From the NCBI RefSeq assembly GCF_035046485.1, contig NC_085138.1:330580129-330644128 (forward strand): a stretch of DNA of 64,000 nucleotides, written 5' to 3'. Positions 44,523 to 54,085 of this stretch are shown here, in pieces. The DNA is from Aedes albopictus. Its lineage: Eukaryota > Arthropoda > Insecta > Diptera > Culicidae. The notes below the pieces were generated by a model. The model ran no database searches. It had not been told where the DNA came from and worked only from the letters and a program-made list of their open reading frames with translations. The position numbers and the translations under genes were made by a program. Positions within the stretch are counted from its first letter, which is position 1; every line of letters begins with the position of its first letter.

Positions 44523-47107
44523 CGCTTGATTGTCCGGCAGCCGGCTCGTTGGTCTTCGGAGGAGAGAATGAGATTTCCGATGGGCTTCGCAACACCAAGG
44601 CTATCGAGGGCAAAGTATGCTTTCATGGCGTGATGTAGCTGTTCGTCAGAATCCGGATCTTCGGTGCATACGTGAACCATACACTGTGCTGACTCTTCGG
44701 CGCTGCGACTCAGCTTACCACAGACCGTCCAGCCAATGCGAGTCTTGACGGCAATGGGGTCCTCGAATTTTCCTTCTTTGCATTTCAGTACAACTCCGAC
44801 GGAAACGTGCTTCATTCCGATCAGAATACGTGGTCGCGCTTCACGATATGATTGAAGCGGCAGCCCTCGTAGATGAGGATACAGTTGCTTCAACTCGGCG
44901 GCGTCTAACGTTTGTAGTGGTAGCAGCAGCTCCTTGACGGTCCTGATGGACGAGAGGGGAAATCTTCTGTCCTGATTTTGAACACTAGCGATTTGCAGAT
45001 TCACGATTCGAGAGCTTCTTTCGTTTCGCTCCGCGCCACCGGTCCATCGTAGACATAATGGTAGCGTGTCTCCTACAAGTTGTAGCTCTTCCGCCAACTC
45101 CTCATCTAAGAGTGTTAGTTCCGATCCTTCATCGAAAACCGCGTACGTTTCAACGGACTGGGTTTTCCCGTAGAGTATTACCGGCAGGTAACGGAAAAGA
45201 ACGGAGCTGGAACTTGTACGATGGACGTTGCAGTCATGAGTCTGGGTGTCGGTCCTAGCTTCGGAAGACAGCGTTGCGGGCGACTGCGAAACAATGGTTG
45301 TTCCTGTTGCCGTAACCCTTTTCTCATTATGAAGCAATTGATGATGCTTCAAGTCACACCCATTCTTTCCGCATGGTTTCGCTTTACAGACACCTTTGTG
45401 ACTGCGGAGACATCTGCGACAAAGTCCACTTTCCCTAACTGCTGCCCATCTAGCGTCCCTGGAGAGCTCTACAAAGTGCTTGCATTTTTCAACTGCCTTG
45501 CACCCACCTTTGCATATAGGGCAGGTTTCATGCACCCGGCCTGCCATGGCGACGAATTTCGTTGGTGTCGACGGATGGTTGACCCCCGATGATTCGGAAT
45601 GCGCATTCAAGAAAGCATTTCCTTTCTTGCCTCCACGAGAATCGTTGCGGATTTGCTTCACGTCTAAACCTGCTGGAGGAGTTGCGATGGTGCTCGCAGC
45701 TTCAGCTAGTGAGTAGACCCAGTTTCCAAACGCTGCTAGATTCACCGCTGGAAGAGTTTGACGGTACCGTGCCCAGTCCAACTTGATAGATGGTGGGAGC
45801 TTGGCAACAAGTTGGTGTAGCAGTGAGATGTTATATAGATACTCTTCGAACCCGCATGCGTCGACCGTCGCGCAGAAGTTCCGAACGTTTACGGCAAACT
45901 CCACGATAGTCTCGAACTTATCTTCCCTCATCGGCGGCAGATTGTTGATTTTCGAGATCAGTGAATGTACAATTGCCTCTGGCTGACCAAACAGCATTCG
46001 AAGTGTGTCCATGACACGCTGTACATTGGACGGATGCATGAGCAAGCTTTTTACCGCCTCATACGCCTTGCCCTTCATGCATTTCTGGAGCCTGATAATG
46101 TTTTCATCATCAGTAATGCCACACATCGCCGTGGTATTGGTGAAGGTCGACAAAAATATCGGCCACTCTTCTGGTTGCCCAGAGAACGGAGGCAAATCCC
46201 TTGAGATTGCTTGTCGAGCAACGAGTTGTTGGCTGCTCGGTGCTTGATACTGGCTCGGGTATTGACGCGGAACGGCTACCGGTGACGTCAAGATGTTGCG
46301 TTCTGCGGGTGGATAAACTGACGTTCCTTGAGGAATCGACAAGTACGACGGACGGATGACGGGAACTCTGACCTCATGCGGTAGGCTGGTCGACGATCTG
46401 CTACCATTGCTGAGAAGGCGACTACCGTGGCTGGGAGTGCACCTAGGACCTGGTCTCGTACTGTAGTGAGGCGAGTTTGGTGATTGAACGGACGAACCCG
46501 GAATACTCGGTTCTTCGGTAATTTCCGGGGCCCTCACCGAATTGGAGAATTTTGTTTGAAGCTGTCCTCCCTCCAGCAAGGTGTTCGTCTTTTTCACCCA
46601 ACTCTCGATCCTACTGGAACCTCCACCATACGATGATCCCGAGCGGCTGCTCATTTGTTCAAGGATGCTGTACTTCTTCTGGATGTATTCCCGCTGGAGT
46701 GCATTTTCTTCATCAAGTCGCTGAAGCTGCAATCTCAGTGATCTTTGAGAAGAGCTAGATCTGATGGTGCCGGCCGGCGTTTCCCTCGGCCGATTTACAT
46801 CCCCTTCGTATGGCAGCTCCGTAGACGCTACCGCAGCTGTAACTGCTGTCTCGCCTACAACTGGTAGTAAAACGGGTGTGGAAATCCCCTTTCGTGAAGC
46901 GCTTCTCGTGGTCATTCGTAACGTGTTCGTTGGCTGCCTAATCTCCGAGGAAACCCCCTTCTCTCCGCTAGGTTTACGTTGCTTGCCCTGGCTGAAGATG
47001 GCACCACTCGTTGATGGGAGTTGCTGGTCGTCTGTTGAAGTTGTTTGCTGGACCCCGGTTGCAGTCGCGCATTTAGGACACCACCAACTCACTTTCTCAC
47101 CTGTCAC
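44441..47107 (-). CDS. Bel/Pao gag-protease
   Basis: An 888-codon open frame, the longest in the window. Residues 8-13 (WWCPKC) look like the end of a PHD-type finger whose start is lost. A Ser-rich region with a coiled-coil-like segment (124-150) follows. The Bel/Pao gag core runs from about 303 (DLPPFSGQPEEWPIFL) to 480. Zinc fingers include CPICKGGC (529-536) and CRRCLRSHKGVCKAKPCGKN-type spacing (563-582). The aspartic protease has VFDEGSELTLL (657-667), the D-E-G-S form usual in Pao, and TRIGWTVCGK (789-798). Gag packages the RNA and the protease cuts the polyprotein. The final residues after about 850 are frameshifted. The start Met is internal to a larger original protein. Confidence 0.88.
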   Translation of the reverse strand: MTGEKVSWWCPKCATATGVQQTTSTDDQQLPSTSGAIFSQGKQRKPSGEKGVSSEIRQPTNTLRMTTRSASRKGISTPVLLPVVGETAVTAAVASTELPYEGDVNRPRETPAGTIRSSSSQRSLRLQLQRLDEENALQREYIQKKYSILEQMSSRSGSSYGGGSSRIESWVKKTNTLLEGGQLQTKFSNSVRAPEITEEPSIPGSSVQSPNSPHYSTRPGPRCTPSHGSRLLSNGSRSSTSLPHEVRVPVIRPSYLSIPQGTSVYPPAERNILTSPVAVPRQYPSQYQAPSSQQLVARQAISRDLPPFSGQPEEWPIFLSTFTNTTAMCGITDDENIIRLQKCMKGKAYEAVKSLLMHPSNVQRVMDTLRMLFGQPEAIVHSLISKINNLPPMREDKFETIVEFAVNVRNFCATVDACGFEEYLYNISLLHQLVAKLPPSIKLDWARYRQTLPAVNLAAFGNWVYSLAEAASTIATPPAGLDVKQIRNDSRGGKKGNAFLNAHSESSGVNHPSTPTKFVAMAGRVHETCPICKGGCKAVEKCKHFVELSRDARWAAVRESGLCRRCLRSHKGVCKAKPCGKNGCDLKHHQLLHNEKRVTATGTTIVSQSPATLSSEARTDTQTHDCNVHRTSSSSVLFRYLPVILYGKTQSVETYAVFDEGSELTLLDEELAEELQLVGDTLPLCLRWTGGAERNERSSRIVNLQIASVQNQDRRFPLSSIRTVKELLLPLQTLDAAELKQLYPHLRGLPLQSYREARPRILIGMKHVSVGVVLKCKEGKFEDPIAVKTRIGWTVCGKLSRSAEESAQCMVHVCTEDPDSDEQLHHAMKAYFALDSLGVAKPIGNLILSSEDQRAGCRTIKRWPCVGISNFKSEWNETRTWQILLMGK

Positions 47108-47124
47108 GGTGATCCGGATGGGTC

Positions 47125-47280
47125 AACTTATTAAAATCTTTTCTGGAAGAATCTCTGAAGATACTGCTGAAGGAATCTCTCGAAGAATTTTTGAAGGAGT
47201 TCCTCTAGGATCTCCTGGAGGAATTGCCAGAGGAATCCCTGGGAAAATTTCTGGAAGAATTTCTGGGGTAATAAGCCCCT
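47125..47280 (-). repeat. Short degenerate GAATTCC-type array
   Basis: Units such as GGAAGAATCTCTGAAG and CTGGAGGAATTGCCAG run in the orientation opposite to the arrays at 34-37 kb. It abuts the truncated Bel/Pao 5' end. 47281-47475 is unassigned AT-rich DNA. Confidence 0.75.
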
Positions 47281-47479
47281 AAAATCCTATCTAGATTTTT
47301 GTTTTAAATCCCGAAATATGGTCCAAGAGAACATATTTACTCATTTATTAACGTTTTTATTGGCCGTGGTAGAAAATATCTAATTTTTTAGTTTTATTTT
47401 GTAACACTCCTAGCTTATAACACGTACATTTAAAGTTTTTTTTTCACCGTGTATATCGGATAGGAACATTTTTGAATCC

Positions 47480-47999
47480 TCTCGATGGATGCTGCCGTCA
47501 AAGCATGGCGAATTGGCAATATGAAAGTCGGGTGGGCGCAGTATGTTCACTACGTGTTTCTCAGCAACCGGAGATACGCTTCAGATTTTAGGAATTTGAA
47601 CATCTGACACGAAACTACCCGGGGAGCGATAGATCGAAACTGTACAGGAGTTGCGGAGAGGGTGGCCATAAAGCACAAGAGTGTAAGACGGAACCAAAGT
47701 ACATCATCTGTGAAGTACTTGAATGCTTGAATGTCGTATGGACAACTTCTCTGGTGGCCCAAAGTGATCAACGTTCAAGCAGCCGGTGCGATACCGCACA
47801 GCAACTGTTGTAGCAATCCACGAAAGAAGCGAATTGCGACGAAGCAGTTATCTCGTATCCGTACCGTATCCCATCTGAGAGTGGTTGGTAGTGGATACAG
47901 CTTGCGATTTGGAAGTTGGTAAATATCCCCTAAACTCCTACAGGAAGTCGTGTATCACTCGACAGAGGGTTTCGTGATAGCCAGGGTCAACGGAGTCTA
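47480..47999 (+). pseudogene. R1/LOA-like LINE: ORF1 zinc knuckle and ORF2 endonuclease start
   Basis: The ORF1 end shows R-I-G-N-M-K-V-G-W-A-Q and a zinc knuckle remnant C-G-E-G-G-H-K-A-Q-E-C (47650-47690) with a partial second one. ORF2 then begins, with the T-A-Q-Q-L-L and Y-P-Y-R-I-P blocks of the endonuclease start near 47790-47880. All are frameshifted. The LINE is cut at 47999 by a nest of DNA elements and resumes at 50788. Confidence 0.75.
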
Positions 48000-48478
48000 C
48001 ATATCCATACCGGGACGGGGCGCAAAAAAGTGAAATTTTCATATAAATAGTTCAACTTTGGCTCTCCAGGACTCTTAGATTTTCCAACAAAACAACAATT
48101 ATTGTTCCTCATTTGGAAGAACCTCTCTTTATCTTTCGATTTCGAGCTTAGACTACCTATATAAATCGGAAATACAAAATATGCGACAGATAAAACTTTT
48201 TCGTGTTTCACGGTTTTTATCCACTTTTTGTTCAACTTGTTGGGGCAAAATTCACAGGCAACGTAAACAAAAGTTTATTTGATCACATACAAGTATAAGT
48301 AATGACTCAAATATTAATACTATTTACATCACACAAAACGAAGACTGAACAGATGAAAATAAAATATGCAACATTGTTAGAGTAAAGTGGGGCAAAAGTT
48401 CGAGTGGGGAAAGAGTTTCTTTTGAAGTTTTTAAACTCAATTCAAATTATTTCTTTCGGGTGTCAAGGTTGTTCGAAC

Positions 48479-48898
48479 CAGGCTTGATAATCCTCCTCGA
48501 AATCAAAAGAGTTTTGCAACATGCTATAGAGTGGTGTTTTGCTTATGCCTCGTCGCAAGGGAGCGAACGAAACCCAAACAGAGAGGCAATAAAAACTGAG
48601 CGAGGAAGAGGGGAACGAAAAAAGAGTCGATGATTATTTCGGGTTTTTGAGTGCGATTTTCGCCTCGAGAGTCTTTCTTTGTATGGGAGTGGAACTCGCG
48701 AGAGCTTTTTGAGTGTGAGTGGACGTGAGAAACACAACAAGCAATTATGAGTGTTGGACAAACTCCTCGCTGCGCGGCAAGCTCGCGCTCGCTGCTGTTG
48801 AGGATTTGCGTTGTGATTTCTGAGTTTTATTTTCATTCCTCAGAAAATCGCCGAAATCGCTTCCTCATTTTCTCGCGAGGGAGTTTCTGTCAAACCTG
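48479..48898. mobile_element. hAT-type MITE, copy 2
   Basis: Flanked by the exact 8-bp duplication GTTCGAAC (48471-48478, 48899-48906). It matches 28549-29201 except that it lacks the nested insertion of that copy. Confidence 0.9.
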
Positions 48899-49008
48899 GT
48901 TCGAACCCTTTTTGAAAAAGAGTCTTTCACTTCAAAAATTATGAAAATTGTTCAATATTTCGAGAAGTTATGACAAAATGTTGGTTTTTGATCAAAAAAT
49001 TGTAACAA

Positions 49009-50028
49009 CCCGACTAGAAAAATATATCAACTTTATAACACATTGTGTTATGATGTTACGATTTTTTTCTATAACTTATTATGTTATAAACTACATGCAG
49101 GATGTTGTTAAAATAACTAAAATTGTAACAAAAAGTACACCGGTCTTATCAAAATAATAACCTATTTTGTTATAATCAGATCAAAATTATAACATAATAT
49201 GATACAAATTTTAGCTTCAAGAAAACTAGTTTCTATCATATGTTGATACAATTGGCTTCTTTAACGGTGTTGAGATAATTCCATATTCTGAATCTGCATG
49301 TCAAATTGAGCCGAAATCCAAATTTTCATGAATTTTGGAGCCCGGGAACCTATTTAAAAATCAATTTGAAGTTTGTATGGGAGCGATTTGTCGAATCACC
49401 CCTCGTCGGATTTTGTACTGGGTGAAGCTGTCAAACAGTTGCCCAGCTGTCAAAAGGTGATTTCAAAAAATTGCTTTGAAATTGATTTTAGGTACCAAAA
49501 TAAGGTTCCGTAAACCGGGGTCAAATTGATCTCCGGGTCGAAATTGATCAGATGTTTTTCAGTTAGATCTAGCATACTTTACATAGTTTCCTTCCAAGTA
49601 TCGTGATGTAGGAATCCTATACTAAACGAAACATGTGAGAAAACTATTTATAACATACTTTATCTAACGGAAAAACGTCTGATCAATTTCGACCCGAAGA
49701 TCAATTTGACCCCGGTTTACGGTTCTAAAAATCTGAAAAAAATCGTAGTGGCTCAGAAAAAGGTGCTCTTTCGTATAAAATCAAAAAATCAATATATTTT
49801 TAAAAATTTAAAAACCCAATTGTGTAAAATGATGTTCTGAATGTCAAAGAATCAAAACTAAATTATTTCAAATGAGTTATTGAACAACATTTATAACATA
49901 ATATGATACAATTGAGTTATAATATTTTTAAACACCAAAGATGTTTAACATGATTATATCACAATGAGTTATACATATCATGGTTTGTTTTAATTATGTT
50001 ATATTTTTGTTAGAATCTTCTAGTCGGG
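49009..50028. mobile_element. MITE with CCCGACTAGAA ends
   Basis: Inverted ends CCCGACTAGAA / TTCTAGTCGGG, with AT-rich TTATAACA-type subterminal motifs in both arms. It contains another MITE at 49508-49722. The target duplication is not clear. Confidence 0.75.
49508..49722. mobile_element. Innermost MITE, CCGTAAACCGGGG ends
   Basis: A 215-bp element with about 55-bp inverted arms: CCGTAAACCGGGGTCAAATT on the left, the same on the right in reverse complement, then GGGTCGAAATTGATCAGA in both arms. Confidence 0.85.
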
Positions 50029-50787
50029 AAGCGATGGCCCTTCCAACGCATGGAATGAAATTTTAATGAAAACGAATTCTATATTTTATTTTGGGGCGTA
50101 ACTAGGTATATTTTGAAGATGCTCTAGCATGTATAACTTTTTGCAAAAAAGATTTCGAAATCGTATTTTACACATAGTGGGGCAAAAGTTCGAATTGTGG
50201 GGCAAAAGTTCGAGTCATGTGGCAACTTTAGGTATAAACCTAAAATTGTGCAAAATGTACATATTATCTCTAAGAGTGATGGAATTAGTGAGAAAATTCG
50301 ATTAAAGTTGAAAAAAAAATGTTGTTTTATCTGAATTTGGCAGAAAACTACTAATTTTTGGTGTAGTAAATTTAACCCTGATTTGGGTAAAATCCAAATC
50401 GAATTTTAAAGTGTATTCCAGTTCTAACATCAAATATTAAGTGGTTTCAGGTATTCCTATTACCAAAGTGTCAAAATAGTGTGCTACGGTTAGCGAAATT
50501 CCACAAACACTAGATTCGAACTTTTGCCCCAGTGGTGGGGCAAGAGTTCGAATAAAACACACACATACAAAAAGTGTTGTAACTCAAAATTGAAAAGACA
50601 TTTGGCGTAACCTTGTTCAGCAAAATTTTAGCTCATGGATGGTAGAATCACCACGGTATTTATTTATTTAAATCTGCTTCGATTTTTTGAAATAGGTTGA
50701 ATTATCAACTAAGGTCGAACTTTTGCCCCACCTTACTCTATCGCTCAGCAGCACAATTGTGCTGGTTCGTCACGAAAGGGATATGTA

Positions 50788-51570
50788 GTTGATACGCAGC
50801 CCCATACTGGATCGGTTCAACCAGTTGCTCGACTAAATATAGGAGAAACTTGGTAGCCGATTTACAAATTCTAGAGGATGGAGCCTGTTGGAAGCAGTAT
50901 CCAGATTGAGCTTAGTTCTAGCCAGCCAACGAAGTATCCACAAGTACCTATCGAAGAGAAGGCAGAGGGTCTATCGTCGACAATACGTTCTGTAGTTCTG
51001 CTGTAGCGAGAAACATGAATTGGAGAGTCAGCGAAGATTATACACATAACAATCATCAAGCGATCCGATACTGTCTAGGATAACGGGAACAGACGGAGAC
51101 ACGGGTGGATATTTTCAAAGAGCGGAAGTGGATGACAAATACTATCGATAAGGAGATGTTCTCGGAAGTGCTTCGGTATGGGCGCAACCTCCTAAACCTA
51201 AGTCCGGACGAACTGGTTTCGGTTCTGATTCGAGCCAGCGATGTAACTATGTTGAAGAAGATACAGACGCGATACGTCTGCCGTCCAGTCTACTGGTGAA
51301 ATGAAAGTATCGCCAAACCCGTTGGAACCGGCATCGAGCCAGGAGGAGGATACAAAGAGCTCACACTGATGAAGAAAGGAAACTACACACACCTGCGTTT
51401 AGGGCGGAACGAGCGGCTCTCAAAAGAGGCATCAATCCCAGCGAAGCTAATTGCATGCAGGAAATCCTTCGTAACGCGGTTTCAAATCCATGGGGAGATG
51501 CCTAAAGAGGAGTGCCTATGGCTATGATAAAAGGCCCAGCGACCCCAGCCGACAGGTGTCCAGAAAACCT
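50788..51570 (+). pseudogene. R1/LOA-like LINE ORF2 continuation
   Basis: It resumes the LINE cut at 47999. It encodes the endonuclease end (N-W-R-V-S-E-D-Y-T-H ... H-Q-A-I near 51020-51065), a linker with R-P-V-Y-W near 51285, R-A-R-R-R near 51340, and N-P-W-G-D near 51490. Stops and frameshifts occur. RT proper is not reached before the next element. Confidence 0.75.
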
Positions 51571-51654
51571 TAATGTCATAATAGATGCACTGTGTTTCCG
51601 CACCACTAGCCGACGGTTTAGCTTCCAGCCCATAAAAGGAGATGGTTGCAAATA

Positions 51655-52475
51655 CAGGGAATACTCAAAATAACTGGGACAGGTAAAATTTTCACTTGTC
51701 AAAAAATGTTCAACTCGCTGTAACTTTTCGAAAAGGGCATCAAATATTCTCAAATTTTTACTGTACGTTCATTAACTAGTTGTGTATCAGTGGTCAAAAT
51801 TTGGAAAAGATCGGTCCATTCTACACGAAGTTATAAAGCTTCTAGAAAAAGGTATAATTATTCGATAGCCAACTTTGAGCTGTTATATCTCCGGATTCAA
51901 CGAACCGAATGCAATGAAATTTTGATAATTTATAACTATTATAATGAACTTTAAGTTGACTTAATTTGAAATTATTAATAAGAAAAAAAGTTATGGCGAT
52001 TTCATTTTTTCCATGATTTTTCAGTAAATTTTTTTTTTTCATATGGATCCCATTACTTTTTCAATTTAATGCCGGCTATTTGGTTGCTTTCCTTTGAAAC
52101 ATAAACATATTCAATTCAATAAGAGGGAATTTAAATGAACTATAATTACTATCTCGAATTTTGAAACGATGATGAAGTTTTGGATAAATTGGTATTATAT
52201 TAGAAAAATTACCTAATCGAAATATTTTTTTTTCGTGTGAAGAATTTTAAGTTTAGTCAAATGTTTTTAATAGCTCATTATATAAGTCAAAAATGATCAA
52301 AATTTCATTGCATTCGGATCATTGAATCCGGAGATATAACAGCTCAAAGTTGGCTATCGGATAATTATACCTTTTTCTAGAACTTTTATAACTTTATGTA
52401 AAATGATCCGATCTTTTCCAAATGTTGACCACTGATACACAACTAGTTGATAAACTTACAGTACACCTTGTCCTT
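51655..52475. mobile_element. Tc-like foldback element, right end truncated
   Basis: Starts CAGGGAATACTCAAAATAAC after TA. Arms 51765-51925 and 52300-52470 are reverse complements sharing CTAGTTGTGTATCAGTGGTC and GCCAACTTTGAGCTGTTA. The outermost left 110 bp has no partner on the right, where the element is cut near 52475. Confidence 0.75.
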
Positions 52476-52735
52476 TTTTTACGTCCATGCATGACTTAGC
52501 GACAAAAAATTCTGCCGCCAAGAAAATGAGCAAACTCAACAATTTTATATTTTTTAAAACATCTCCGTGATTAGGAGAAGTGTACAAAAATATAAAAATG
52601 TCAATTTTAATTATTATTTTGGCACCTGCGTGGTCATTAGTCCATACAAAAAAAAATTATTTGTCCATACAAAATGGTCATTGGCCGAACCCCCCCCTAA
52701 TGACCACGTGGTTTATGGACAGCCCCTAATAGAGC
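52476..52735. other. MITE remnant
   Basis: Contains GTGGTCATTAGTCCATACA and, inverted, CCTAATGACCACGTGGTTTATGGACAGCCCC near 52695-52727, a recognisable MITE terminus, with a C-run at 52690. The left boundary is unclear. Confidence 0.5.
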
Positions 52736-52739
52736 TTCA

Positions 52740-53420
52740 CTATTAACACGGGTAATGCGTCGAACCCTTGGCGGATCATGCGTGGCCGACACTTGAAAAG
52801 GGTTTACAAAGTGCTCGAACCCGCGTTTCAACTGGTAAGCCGGGTCGGTCACAGGCATCGTAGTATTCATCTTAGTCCCACTAAGTAAACGTGAGTCCGC
52901 TGGTATTTGCGGCTATCTCGCTTCCGTTGGCTAGGAAGTCCGCCCACGCTCTTTTGTCCGTCTACAGGAGCGTTTCACTTCCTTCTATAGAGCCGAAAAG
53001 CGCTGACGGGCTACGGCTTTGGGTCCTCGAGTTATCGCTCGCTCTATCGCGGATTTGGCGTTCCAGTTCATCCATCTTCCTTCAGATGTAATTTGTGACC
53101 CACTGCACTGTTTCCCTGGATAAATAGCTCACCTAAATCATTCTTGCCGGTGGCGGTGAGGCGTTCTTGATGGCGCTCCATTGATCTTCTACGCTTCCAC
53201 CTTCCGGAATGCCCGTAGAACAGTTCTCCACCTCCCAGACGAAGGACCTTTTCAACGCCGCGTTTTCTCGACGTCGGCGTGTGTTTAACCAGCACCCGAT
53301 TTTCTCATCCTGTCGATGAATCCTAGCAATGCGCAACCGGATCTCGTCTATTAGGATATGATGGTCGGATACGATGCCGGCGTGGCGCTACTTTTGTACC
53401 GCACATCAGGCTAGAGTATT
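52740..53420 (-). pseudogene. LINE endonuclease-to-RT linker fragment
   Basis: The minus strand reads S-D-H-H (the endonuclease active-site end) near 53360, followed by I-R-L-R-I-A-R-I, G-G-S-V-E-D-Q-W-S-A-I-K-N, and after frameshifts K-R-A-W-A-D-F-L-A and E-I-A-A-N-T. These are typical of the segment between the endonuclease and RT of a mosquito LINE. RT is absent. Confidence 0.7.
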
Positions 53421-53429
53421 GCAGAATTT

Positions 53430-54060
53430 GACACGATACCAATCTGTGTTCTCCAAAGCTCGACCAACGGAACTTTGCTCAGGATTTCTAGCTTCATACA
53501 ACATGACTCGTTTGCTAGTTCTGCCTGTTTACAATACTGGGCTAGGGCTAGTACGTTCTTATTCTATTCCATTGTTTTTCGTCTCCATAAAATCAGTTCG
53601 TAATAGTAGATTTTCGGTTTCTGTAACGTTTTTCAGGTTTCGGGAACAGTAGCTTGTTGGCATAAAGTCCCTTATCCACCGCGGCGGGGCTGCCATCTTA
53701 GGTATAGCTTCCGGTGGAGGAGCATTTCATACTCAGCCGCTGGATGCCAGAACAGACGTTGTTTGAGCCTCACCTCTTTGGGGCACTGATGCTCGGGACG
53801 TACCTCCTCAATCTAGCTAAAGTCAGAAGAGCAACAGTGCCCATGCTGCACTGCCAACTAAGCACGCAACTCTTAGATGATGGTCTTTATCACTGACTGA
53901 CTCGTGGAAGCATAATGTAGGAACTTGTGAGGATCAGAGCAATTCAATGTCGTGCCAGACGTGATGGATGCTACTTAAATTGAAGTGAGTATTTCTGTAG
54001 TAAATTAGCATTTTTACTAATTTCTTCAAAAGTTTATGTATGTACCAGTCAAAATAAATC
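53430..54060. other. Repeat-derived, non-coding
   Basis: 53727-53965 repeats the segment at 28085-28260. The rest, including a short C/G-rich CCACCGCGGCGGGG near 53680, looks like LINE untranslated sequence. No gene recognised. Confidence 0.45.
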
Positions 54061-54085
54061 GCACATTACGACTTTTTCAAAAACA

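Larger units (their letters stand above)
41500..47115 (-). mobile_element. Bel/Pao LTR retrotransposon, 5'-truncated
   Basis: The minus strand carries gag-protease, RT/RNase H and an integrase start, then a GC-rich 3' untranslated part and LTR-like sequence with AATAAA near 41877. The plausible 3' end is a GGTGTCA at about 41500. The 5' part ends abruptly at about 47115, inside a C-x2-C finger, against a degenerate array. The integrase core is deleted. Frameshifts fall near 44550 and 43190. GC content and ORF length differ clearly from the neighbours. Confidence 0.88.
48380..50738. mobile_element. TA-target element with GGGGCAAAAGTTCGA termini
   Basis: Ends GAGTAAAGTGGGGCAAAAG and, reverse-complemented, GAGTAAGGTGGGGCAAAAG, flanked by TA (48378-48379, 50739-50740). 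The motif GGGGCAAAAGTTCGA also recurs inside near 50178, 50194 and (inverted/variant) 50530. No transposase is visible. It hosts the elements at 48479-48898 and 49009-50028. Confidence 0.85.
48000..50785. mobile_element. ATATCCC-terminus MITE, copy 2 (carrier of nested elements)
   Basis: It shares its sequence with 6656-7076: GCGCAAAAAAGTGAAATTT through TACATCACA and on, then CAGCACAATTGTGCTGGTTCGTCACGAAAGGGATAT. TA flanks (47998-47999, 50786-50787) bound it within the LINE. A 2.36-kb insertion at 48380-50738 separates its two halves. Confidence 0.8.

Noticed and set aside
46764..47282. A 172-codon plus-strand ORF
   Set aside because: It is antisense to Bel/Pao gag and runs into a degenerate array; there is no independent support.
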